A stretch of 5,910 nt of DNA. It comes from Deltaproteobacteria bacterium. Its GTDB lineage: Bacteria; Desulfobacterota; DSM-4660; Desulfatiglandales; HGW-15. The number at the start of each line of letters is the position of its first letter. Position 1 is the stretch's first letter. Shown piece by piece: positions 1 to 4,659 of the stretch. A program made the translations under genes and the position numbers. Under the pieces are notes generated by a model. It ran no database searches, was not told where the DNA came from, and saw only the letters and a program-made list of their open reading frames with translations. Location: NCBI GenBank assembly GCA_030671095.1, contig DAOVAK010000199.1, positions 1 to 5,910 on the forward strand. The letters run 5' to 3'.

Positions 1-20
1 ATCTCATGTATCTCGTGCAT
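1..20 (-). CDS. 5' end of an unidentified gene, truncated by window edge
   Basis: Only six codons and part of a seventh are inside the window, reading MHEIHE. The start is supported by an AAGGAGGT ribosome binding site at 25-32, a full match to the anti-Shine-Dalgarno sequence, four bases before the ATG. The gene lies 137 bp downstream of glpK on the same strand. It could belong to the glpK transcript or use its own promoter (weak candidate at 66-95). The first codons also form one arm of a stem-loop around the start site. Six residues are too few to name a family, so no function is proposed. Confidence 0.5.
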
Positions 21-48
21 AAACACCTCCTTGGAGATTTCATGAGAC
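1..48 (-). promoter_or_regulatory. Stem-loop enclosing ribosome binding site and start codon
   Basis: In the minus-strand transcript, positions 41-47 pair perfectly with 2-8 (UCUCAUG with CAUGAGA) and 34-38 pair with 10-14 (AUCUC with GAGAU). A 2x1 internal loop separates the two stems, and a G-U pair between 48 and 1 can extend the outer one. The 19-nt loop (15-33) holds the whole AAGGAGGU and the AUG. The pairing is seen directly; a role in translation control is inferred. Confidence 0.5.
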
Positions 49-65
49 TTATAGCTTCACAACCT

Positions 66-95
66 ATATTAGAATTCCGAAAAGAAATCACTCAA
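66..95 (-). promoter_or_regulatory. Possible sigma70 promoter for the left-edge gene
   Basis: On the minus strand there is a TTGAGT (-35 like, 90-95) and a TAATAT (-10 like, 66-71), 18 bp apart. Each matches the consensus at four of six positions. It would start transcription near 59, about 40 bases before the left-edge start codon. No hairpin terminator is visible after glpK, so readthrough from glpK is an equally good explanation for expression. Confidence 0.3.
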
Positions 96-157
96 TTACG
101 GGTAAGTCTATTCCCTGGTGCGATGTGTTTCTGTCCATAGAAAGTGCACGTCTATAT

Positions 158-1678
158 TTACGAGTTCTCCTTCCCCCAACCCATGGCTTTTGCAACAGCC
201 TTCTTCCAATTTCTATAGTGTTCGTCTCTTTCTTTACTATTCCATTTTGGCTTATAAGTTTTTTCAGCCCGCCAGTTTTTCCTCAGTTCATCCGGGCTTT
301 CCCAGAATCCCGTGGCCAACCCCGCAGCATATGCAGCTCCCAATGATGTGATCTCTTTAACATGGGGTTTAATAATTGGAATTCCGAGGAGGTCGGCCTG
401 AAATTGCATCAAAAAATCATTATCGATTGCTCCTCCGTCCACTTTTAACATTTCAATGGAGTTCCCAAAATCTTGAATCATGGCCTCAAGGACATCTTTC
501 GTCTGAAAAGCGATAGCTTCTAGGGCAGCTCGTACGATATGGGCCTTTTTGACATACCTGGTAAGGCCCAAGATTGCTCCCCTGGCGTACATATCCCAAT
601 ACGGCGCAAATAGTCCGGAAAAGGCGGGAACGAAATAAACTCCTCCGGAGTCTTCGACCGATAGGGCTATCTTTTCAGTTTCAGCGGCATCATTGATAAG
701 ACATAGATTATCTCTAAGCCATTGAATAGCTGCGCCTGTGACTGCGATGGAGCCTTCAAGAGCATAGTTAACCTTACCCTCTTCTAACCCGTAGCCTACT
801 GTGGATAGAAGCCCACTTTTCGAACGGACAATCTTTGGTCCCGTGTTGAGAAGTAAGAAGTTTCCCGTTCCATAGGTATTTTTTCCCTCTCCCGGGGAAA
901 AACAGGTCTGCCCAAAAAGGGCGGCCTGTTGATCACCAAGGTCTCCACACACAGGAATTTGAGTTTGAAAGGGACCATCCGGCGTGGTTTTGCCGTAAAA
1001 CCTCTCATCGCTAGATTTCCTAATCTGAGGAAGCATTCCTCGTGGTATGCCAAAATAGGCCAACAGATCATCGTCCCAGTCCAATGTCTCCAAATTCATC
1101 AGCATTGTTCTTGAGGCATTGGTATAATCTGTAACATGAACTCCGTCCTGAGGACCACCCGTTAAGTTCCATATCAGCCATGTATCCATATTGCCCACAA
1201 GAACTTCACCCCTTCTGCCCCTTTCCTTTAATCCAGGAATGGTATCGAGTAGCCATTTAATTTTGGGGCCGGAGAAATAGGTTGCTATAAGTAAACCGGT
1301 CTTATTTGAAACATTAGGTCCTAATCCGTCTTTTTCCATCCTCTCGCATATATCAACACTCCTTGTGCACTGCCAGACGATGGCATTATGGAGGGGAATC
1401 CCCTTCTTCCGATCCCAAGCCACCACCGTCTCCCTTTGATTTGTAACACCAATACCTGCAATTTCATCAGGAGCAATATGCTTTGACGATAGTGCCTGAT
1501 GCACTACCTTCTTGGTTTTTTCCCAGATCTCCAAGGGGTCATGTTCCACCCATCCAGGGGACGGATAGATTTGTTCATGTTCTTGATAAGCTGATGCTAT
1601 AATGGAACTCTCTTTGTCAAAAATAATGCATCGAGTTCCCGTTGTTCCTTGGTCGATTGCTGCTACATACTTAACCAT
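158..1678 (-). CDS. glpK: Glycerol kinase
   Basis: This enzyme phosphorylates glycerol with ATP to sn-glycerol-3-phosphate in the cytoplasm. The 506-residue product has the expected length for an FGGY-family glycerol kinase. Visible motifs are the N-terminal phosphate loop DQGTTGT (9-15), glycerol-contact residues R82-E83 in NQRET, W102 in IVWQ, Y134 in YFSG, D249-Q250 in [10 protein letters not shown], the NTYGTG segment (267-272) and [18 protein letters not shown] (415-432). The ATG at 1678 was chosen over an in-frame TTG at 1711 because the protein then begins [11 protein letters not shown], as in the family, and an AAGGG lies upstream. The loop that binds fructose-1,6-bisphosphate in the E. 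coli enzyme (GGKGGTR) is not preserved at 228-244. The Enterococcus phosphorylatable histidine before FYG appears to be Arg (R226). Neither known allosteric control is therefore expected (by-eye alignment). No glpF, glpD or glpR is visible. Confidence 0.97.
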   Translation of the reverse strand: MVKYVAAIDQGTTGTRCIIFDKESSIIASAYQEHEQIYPSPGWVEHDPLEIWEKTKKVVHQALSSKHIAPDEIAGIGVTNQRETVVAWDRKKGIPLHNAIVWQCTRSVDICERMEKDGLGPNVSNKTGLLIATYFSGPKIKWLLDTIPGLKERGRRGEVLVGNMDTWLIWNLTGGPQDGVHVTDYTNASRTMLMNLETLDWDDDLLAYFGIPRGMLPQIRKSSDERFYGKTTPDGPFQTQIPVCGDLGDQQAALFGQTCFSPGEGKNTYGTGNFLLLNTGPKIVRSKSGLLSTVGYGLEEGKVNYALEGSIAVTGAAIQWLRDNLCLINDAAETEKIALSVEDSGGVYFVPAFSGLFAPYWDMYARGAILGLTRYVKKAHIVRAALEAIAFQTKDVLEAMIQDFGNSIEMLKVDGGAIDNDFLMQFQADLLGIPIIKPHVKEITSLGAAYAAGLATGFWESPDELRKNWRAEKTYKPKWNSKERDEHYRNWKKAVAKAMGWGKENS

Positions 1679-1725
1679 TGAAACGGCCCTTGGATGAAAC
1701 TGGCATTTCAACCTTGATCATATTT

Positions 1726-1932
1726 CTAAGATTCTTTTATCGCTCGCTGAGCCTTTCGCTTTTCTTGCTTCTCCAGCTTTTTCCCAATCATCTCTTTTTT
1801 TACTTTTCCCATCCTGTTACGAGACTTTTTTGAAGAGGGTGGATTGACCATAACATTAAAAAAGCAATGCGGACAAATATATTGATTCTCTTGAGAAACC
1901 CAACCGCACGTGGGACAAGCTTTTTGATTCAT
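1726..1932 (-). CDS. Small zinc-ribbon protein with basic C-terminal tail
   Basis: The 68-residue product has two CPxC knuckles, C6/C9 (CPTCG) and C20/C23 (CPHCF), spaced like a zinc ribbon that binds one Zn(II). After about residue 30 it becomes a very basic tail rich in Lys and Arg and probably helical, which would suit contact with nucleic acid or ribosomes. That role is inference. There is no signal peptide or membrane segment. The start is firm: AAGGAGGG sits five bases upstream. The gene is 47 bp upstream of glpK on the same strand, so co-transcription is likely. Its ATG directly abuts the TAA of the SNase remnant. I do not recognise a named family beyond the generic zinc ribbon. Confidence 0.8.
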   Translation of the reverse strand: MNQKACPTCGWVSQENQYICPHCFFNVMVNPPSSKKSRNRMGKVKKEMIGKKLEKQEKRKAQRAIKES

Positions 1933-2298
1933 TTAAGCCCTCCTTATCACGCCCTTGTGGCCTATATAGGAATTATTGAGGTCAAACTCAAGCCTGATCT
2001 GCTCCTTGTCCACCATTTTCCTGGCGAACGCCGCGGCCTTCCTCCCCAATGACTTTATGGTTTTGATGTTCCTTCCTAATCGCTGGGAATCTCGGTAAAG
2101 TTTCTTCGACTCGTGGACTTCAGGGATATCAACTGCCGTGAGCCTTACTCTTTCTCTGTTGGTGAGGAGAAGCGTATCGCCGTCAACAACCCGTTTAACC
2201 CATGCGGTCTGGAAATCAGCGGCTTACGAGGACGAGAGGGCGAATAGCAGCGAGAAAATAACCAGGAGGAGAAGGAGCCCAAGAAAGTGCTTCCTCAT
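1933..2298 (-). pseudogene. Thermonuclease (SNase-like) gene, broken
   Basis: The frame from the ATG at 2298 encodes a signal-peptide-like start (MRKHFLGLLLLLVIFSLLFA...). A TAA interrupts it at codon 25 (2224-2226), then it continues in the same frame to a TAA at 1933-1935. The part after the stop matches staphylococcal-nuclease-like proteins: VVDGDT (codons 37-42, metal-binding Asp), VRL with R52 as the Arg35 equivalent, and VDIPE with D57 and E60 as the Asp40 and Glu43 equivalents. A helical stretch and the strand RLEFDLNN follow. Homology appears to end at GHKG near codon 118. The normal continuation (D-x-YGR with catalytic Arg87, then the C-terminal helices) is missing. An exported nuclease was therefore lost by two lesions. 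No Shine-Dalgarno is obvious before 2298 and no good restart codon follows the internal stop. The internal stop alone could be a base error (TAC or TAT to TAA), but the missing C-terminus could not. Confidence 0.75.
1938..1945 (-). promoter_or_regulatory. Ribosome binding site of the zinc-ribbon gene
   Basis: AAGGAGGG with a five-base spacer to the ATG at 1932. It lies inside the last codons (IRRA-stop) of the SNase remnant frame. The site both fixes the zinc-ribbon start and marks where the truncated nuclease frame has run into foreign leader sequence. Confidence 0.75.
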
Positions 2299-2336
2299 AG
2301 TTCAACATCAATTTTTGGTACACCCGCAATGTTCCT

Positions 2337-2342
2337 ATTATA
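2337..2342 (-). promoter_or_regulatory. Possible -10 element for the SNase-remnant/zinc-ribbon/glpK series
   Basis: There is a perfect TATAAT on the minus strand about 40 bases before the SNase-remnant ATG. No good -35 hexamer lies 16-18 bp upstream, so the promoter would be weak or activator-dependent. If real, it would drive the broken nuclease, the zinc-ribbon gene and possibly glpK. Confidence 0.3.
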
Positions 2343-2379
2343 CTGCTTGTCTAGGAAAAATAGAATCGGTTTTTATTAC

Positions 2380-2405
2380 GGCGGAGTTATCCGCTCAGGC
2401 GAGCG
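2380..2405. repeat. Two overlapping GC-rich inverted repeats
   Basis: GCGGA-gtta-TCCGC (2381-2394) and CGCTC-AGGC-GAGCG (2392-2405) share three bases, so only one stem can fully form at a time. No T-run follows on either strand, so they are not typical intrinsic terminators. They lie between the ATPase gene and the SNase remnant, where a REP-like palindrome would be usual, but no second copy is in the window. Confidence 0.4.
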
Positions 2406-2445
2406 AGAATGAAATCATCTATCAATTAAATAATATATGAAAATG

Positions 2446-2489
2446 TGACCCTGATTCCTATGACCCTGATTCCTGATTCCACTGATTCC
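2446..2489. repeat. Cluster of short direct repeats (TGACCCTGATTCC / TGATTCC)
   Basis: TGACCCTGATTCC occurs at 2446-2458 and 2461-2473. Two further TGATTCC copies follow at 2474-2480 and 2483-2489, giving four TGATTCC ends in 44 bp. The cluster sits just past the ATPase stop codon. It resembles the GGGTCA-containing debris often left beside IS200/REP-associated (RAYT) elements, but no transposase is present, so that origin is only inferred. Confidence 0.55.
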
Positions 2490-2500
2490 AGAAATCTCAA

Positions 2501-3718
2501 TTAAATCATGGTCCATGGAACGGCATAAACATTTTCACCTAAGGTCAATACATCAGACCCGTTGTAAATAATGAGTCCGGCCGTCCAGTTCGGCAAGACG
2601 CCTTTCAGGAAAAAGATATTCTCAGCATCTCGAAATCCAACCCTTGACGAATATTTCACCTCTATGGCTATGATTTTGGCATCGATTTCCAGGATAAAAT
2701 CCACCTCCTTTTCCTTTCCTCCCTGAGTCCTAAAATAATAGAGTTGGCCATCGCCCACAGAAGCAAAGGCAAAAAGATTAAGAAAAACAAAGCATTCAAA
2801 TAGCACTGGCCTGAAGAGGTCCGGAATTTGCCTTACATGCTTGAATCCACCTAGCGCACAGCTCAGACCGGGGTCGATAAAATACACTTTAGGAGATTTG
2901 ACGATCCTCTTAGAGATATTCTTACTGTAGGGCTTTAGCTTCGCCAGAAGCCCGCTGATTTCCAGCAAATTGATATAGCGCCCGGCTGTCGCCTGGGAAA
3001 GGCCGGCATCCCTGGCAATTTCACTCTGTTTCAAGATCTGGCCGCTGCGCATCGCTAGTAGCCCCATCATTCTGCGGAAATCCGGCAAATTGCTAATCTG
3101 CGCAAGATCCCGCAGGTCCCGCTCCAGATAAGTTCGAATGTACCCATTCCACCAGGCGGAGATGTGTTCCTCGGTGGATAAGAATGTAACGGGGGGGAGG
3201 TATCCCCTAAAGAGAACCGAGGCAGACAAGGAGTCAACTTTGGAACCAGCCGGAGGTGGCGCTTCTTCCGGGAGGCGGGAAATCCAGTGTGGAAAATCCC
3301 CTTCGGTTTCCTCTCTATGAGTGAAGGGCAGGAGTTCAAAGTATAGAGCACAACCTGCCAGGCTCTCCGAAACCGTTTTCATGAGGAGGAGGTTGGCTGA
3401 CCCGGAAAGAATGAATCGCCGGTTTCTATCTTCATCTACAGCTCTTTTAACAGCTAGAAGGAGGCCAGGACTTTTTTGAACCTCGTCAATGACCAAATGG
3501 TTTGAAAGGGCAAGCAGTTCCTCAGGCATTCTCTCGGCCAGAGAAAGCGTATCCAGGTCGTCCAAACTCACGTAGCGCCACTTATGAAAGGGGGCTTCCT
3601 GACGGAGGAGTGTACTTTTCCCGGTTTGTCTAGGCCCAGTAAGGACGACAATGGGAGAAAAAGAAATCGCCTCACGAAGGCGTTCAGCTACCCAACGGGG
3701 TTTATATCGCCATTTCAT
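2501..3718 (-). CDS. AAA_14/DUF4143 ATPase with C-terminal nuclease-like fold
   Basis: The 405-residue protein (numbered from the ATG at 3718) is a full-length member of the AAA_14 plus DUF4143 ATP-binding family, whose cellular role is not well defined. It has a Walker A GPRQTGKST (28-36), a Walker B LVIDE (D78, E79), a sensor-like ILSGSANLLL near 103-112, and the LAG...Y-x-LLPFTHRE segment that ends the ATPase part. DUF4143 begins around YLERDLRDL. It includes a winged-helix-like region (KQSEIARDAGLSQATAGRY) and ends in a PD-(D/E)xK-like core, EVDF with D340 followed by IAIEVK with E353 and K355, all intact. A TTG three codons upstream (3727) is an alternative start. Neither start has a recognisable Shine-Dalgarno. 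The gene stands alone behind a strong promoter with tandem operator-like repeats. It has no adjacent partner, so nothing supports a toxin-antitoxin pair. Confidence 0.93.
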   Translation of the reverse strand: MKWRYKPRWVAERLREAISFSPIVVLTGPRQTGKSTLLRQEAPFHKWRYVSLDDLDTLSLAERMPEELLALSNHLVIDEVQKSPGLLLAVKRAVDEDRNRRFILSGSANLLLMKTVSESLAGCALYFELLPFTHREETEGDFPHWISRLPEEAPPPAGSKVDSLSASVLFRGYLPPVTFLSTEEHISAWWNGYIRTYLERDLRDLAQISNLPDFRRMMGLLAMRSGQILKQSEIARDAGLSQATAGRYINLLEISGLLAKLKPYSKNISKRIVKSPKVYFIDPGLSCALGGFKHVRQIPDLFRPVLFECFVFLNLFAFASVGDGQLYYFRTQGGKEKEVDFILEIDAKIIAIEVKYSSRVGFRDAENIFFLKGVLPNWTAGLIIYNGSDVLTLGENVYAVPWTMI

Positions 3719-3731
3719 TTCTAACAAGCTT

Positions 3732-3770
3732 TGATTGAAAATATATCACTTTCTGATAGAAATTATATCA
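3732..3770. promoter_or_regulatory. Tandem 17-bp operator-like repeats at the ATPase promoter
   Basis: TGATTGAAAATATATCA (3732-3748) and TGATAGAAATTATATCA (3754-3770) agree at 15 of 17 positions. The second copy is also an imperfect palindrome (TGATA...TATCA arms) and covers the -10 hexamer; the first lies in the untranslated leader. Their centres are 22 bp apart, about two helical turns, so two bound dimers would face the same side. Repression by a dimeric regulator is inferred. Confidence 0.6.
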
Positions 3771-3789
3771 ACACTTATTAGTCTGTCAA
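3762..3789 (-). promoter_or_regulatory. Consensus sigma70 promoter of the ATPase gene
   Basis: On the minus strand TTGACA (3784-3789) and TATAAT (3762-3767) are both perfect, with a 16-bp spacer. Transcription would start near 3755, leaving a leader of about 37 bases to the ATG at 3718. The -35 lies just beyond the T-tract of the tRNA terminator, so the ATPase gene is insulated from tRNA transcription. Confidence 0.8.
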
Positions 3790-3811
3790 TCATTTTTCGA
3801 ACAGGACCATT

Positions 3812-3848
3812 AAAAGGAAAAAGGACCTAGGCAGAATCACCTAAATCC
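3812..3848 (-). terminator. Intrinsic terminator of the tRNA-Thr gene
   Basis: In the minus-strand transcript, GGATTTAGG (3840-3848) pairs over nine positions, two of them G-U, with CCTAGGTCC (3823-3831) across an 8-nt loop. TTTTTCCTTTT follows at once. It begins 11 bases after the tRNA CCA end, as expected for a single-gene tRNA unit. Confidence 0.85.
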
Positions 3849-3859
3849 TTGGAAATCAT

Positions 3860-3934
3860 TGGAGCCCCCGGACGGATTTGAACCGCCAACCGTCTGATTA
3901 CAAATCAGGCGCTCTACCATTGAGCTACGGAGGC
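3860..3934 (-). tRNA. tRNA-Thr (anticodon TGT)
   Basis: This is a 75-nt cloverleaf with encoded CCA (3860-3862) that reads ACA codons. The acceptor stem GCCTCCG pairs with CGGGGGC with one U-G pair. The D stem is GCTC/GAGC. The anticodon loop is TTTGTAA with TGT at 3900-3902. The variable loop is CGGTT. The T stem is GGCGG/CCGTC around TTCAAAT. G1-C72 and C2-G71 match known threonyl-tRNA synthetase identity pairs, and the discriminator is T73. The only irregular pair is C27 with A43 at the top of the anticodon stem. The gene is alone and not part of a tRNA cluster in this window. Confidence 0.95.
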
Positions 3935-3943
3935 TCACAACAA

Positions 3944-3971
3944 AGTATATCACCATGGGGGAGAAAAGCAA
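3944..3971 (-). promoter_or_regulatory. Probable promoter of the tRNA-Thr gene
   Basis: TTGCTT (3966-3971) and TATACT (3944-3949) are 16 bp apart on the minus strand. The -10 ends nine bases before the mature tRNA 5' end, so the 5' leader would be only a few bases long. The -35 falls in the T-rich end of a hairpin at 3970-3991. Confidence 0.5.
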
Positions 3972-3991
3972 ACCCCATTGCTTCGGGGTTT
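3970..3991. repeat. Inverted repeat AAACCCC...GGGGTTT, terminator-like
   Basis: AAACCCC (3970-3976) and GGGGTTT (3985-3991) form a perfect 7-bp stem with an 8-nt loop. On the minus strand it is followed by GCTTTTC, so it could be a weak terminator protecting the tRNA promoter from upstream transcription. The T-tract is short and interrupted, and no minus-strand gene lies directly upstream. It could also simply be part of the tRNA promoter region. Confidence 0.35.
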
Positions 3992-4139
3992 ATTACCCCC
4001 TCTGCAGGTTGAGGTTAAGAGGTCGGAGAATGAGAGATTGTGCTCGGGGACAACGGAGTACTGCCATGGACATGGGGAGATACAACGAACTCCCTTCCAA
4101 GCCTTTTACAAAAGAGGGGACAGAATGGTGTATGAAGGT

Positions 4140-4158
4140 ATATTAACCCCTTTAATAT
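4140..4158. repeat. AT-rich inverted repeat
   Basis: ATATTAA (4140-4146) and TTAATAT (4152-4158) are perfect 7-bp arms around CCCCT. It resembles a regulator binding site but is about 190 bp from the tatA start with no convincing promoter next to it. Confidence 0.35.
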
Positions 4159-4177
4159 GAAAGTTTTGCATAATACA

Positions 4178-4192
4178 TGACATTTTTTGTCA
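4178..4192. repeat. Short inverted repeat TGACA-TTTTT-TGTCA
   Basis: The arms TGACA (4178-4182) and TGTCA (4188-4192) flank five T bases. It lies about 40 bp upstream of the candidate tatA -35 hexamer, a position that would suit an activator site. The arms are only 5 bp, so chance is a real possibility. Confidence 0.25.
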
Positions 4193-4232
4193 CATTTCCC
4201 CAGCCCCCTCTCCCGATGGAACCTCCATACCT

Positions 4233-4261
4233 TTGACTTGCAAATCGGACGACAATGTAGT
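4233..4261 (+). promoter_or_regulatory. Candidate tatA promoter
   Basis: TTGACT (4233-4238, five of six consensus) is followed after 17 bp by TGTAGT (4256-4261, four of six). Transcription would begin near 4268, inside the palindrome at 4262-4276, giving a leader of about 80 bases. Confidence 0.45.
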
Positions 4262-4276
4262 AAGTATTCAATACTT
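4262..4276. promoter_or_regulatory. Perfect 15-bp palindrome at the tatA promoter
   Basis: AAGTATT-C-AATACTT is an uninterrupted 7+1+7 palindrome starting at the base after the proposed -10 and covering the expected transcription start. This is a typical position for a repressor operator. I do not recognise it as the site of a named regulator. Confidence 0.45.
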
Positions 4277-4346
4277 CTTAGGCGGAAATCGAGTACCTGA
4301 TCGAGAAACTGCTTGAAATTATGGCCACATAACGGAGGGGAGGAAG

Positions 4347-4655
4347 ATGTTTGGGCTCGGACTACCCGAGATGATCGTCATCGGGATTATCATCTTGTTA
4401 ATCTTCGGCGCGAAAAGGCTTCCGGAGATCGGAAAGGGCCTGGGGAAAACGGCAAAGGAGATCAAGGGGATATCCAGGGATATGAAGGAGGCCGAAGAGA
4501 AAAAGCAGAAGCAAGGAGATGAAGCGACCCAACCCCCTGAGAAGGACGAGGGGAAAGGAACCCTGCTCGATGACATCGAACCCGTGGTGAAAGATATAAG
4601 GGAGATCAAGGAGAAAGCCGATAAGCTCAGAAAGTGGGGCCGATTGCTAAGGTGA
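4347..4655 (+). CDS. tatA: Twin-arginine translocase subunit, TatA/TatB family
   Basis: TatA-type proteins assemble with TatC in the inner membrane to export folded proteins. The 102-residue product begins with the family pattern: a short periplasmic start with Glu8 (LPEM), one membrane helix at about residues 8-20, the hinge FGAKRLPEIGKGLGK (about 20-34), then an amphipathic helix and a charged cytoplasmic tail. At 102 residues it is longer than many TatA proteins (about 60-90), with a Lys/Glu-rich tail that turns basic at the end. TatB is an alternative, since TatA and TatB are hard to separate by eye. No tatC or second tat gene is next to it, so it is a solitary locus. A very strong GGAGGGGAGG precedes the ATG. 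The stop is 4 bp from the stop of the convergent DUF4410-like gene. Confidence 0.9.
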   Translation: MFGLGLPEMIVIGIIILLIFGAKRLPEIGKGLGKTAKEIKGISRDMKEAEEKKQKQGDEATQPPEKDEGKGTLLDDIEPVVKDIREIKEKADKLRKWGRLLR

Positions 4656-4659
4656 GCCC

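Larger units (their letters stand above)
3972..4346. other. Gene-less stretch between tRNA promoter and tatA
   Basis: No reading frame here has a ribosome binding site or recognisable protein content on either strand. The part from 3995 to 4135 has no feature I can support. From 4140 on it is AT-rich and holds two inverted repeats, then the tatA promoter candidate, a palindrome, and the tatA ribosome binding site (purine-rich GGAGGGGAGG, 4334-4343). Confidence 0.6.

Noticed and set aside
796..1114. Open frames on both strands inside glpK
   Set aside because: They are alternative-frame shadows of a strongly conserved enzyme and have no independent start signals.
1679..1711. An 11-residue N-terminal extension of glycerol kinase from a TTG at 1711
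   Set aside because: Family members begin close to the DQGTTGT motif. The ATG at 1678 gives a normal N-terminus with an AAGGG upstream, and the extension reads as leader sequence.
2224..2226. Reading the TAA in the SNase gene as recoded
   Set aside because: TAA is not used for selenocysteine or pyrrolysine, no recoding signal is visible, and the gene also lacks its C-terminal half.
2274..2280. GGAGCCC as an attachment-site copy of the tRNA-Thr 3' end (3861-3867)
   Set aside because: Only seven bases match and the flanks differ; integrated elements normally duplicate a longer tRNA end, and no integrase is present.
2138..2440. Plus-strand 100-codon open frame
   Set aside because: It lies antisense to the SNase remnant, which has clear family motifs, and has no ribosome binding site or recognisable content.
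2446..2489. TGATTCC repeats as a CRISPR array
   Set aside because: Units are 7-13 bp with spacers of 0-2 bp, far too short, and no cas gene is nearby.
2501..3718. The DUF4143 ATPase as half of a toxin-antitoxin module
   Set aside because: No small partner gene is present on either side; the neighbours are a tRNA and repeats.
3955..4160. Two overlapping plus-strand open frames of about 60 codons
   Set aside because: They start inside the tRNA promoter region, lack ribosome binding sites and show no protein-like features.
4319..4609. Minus-strand frame of 96 codons
   Set aside because: It is the antisense shadow of tatA, Ser/Phe-rich because of the complementary codons, with no start signal.
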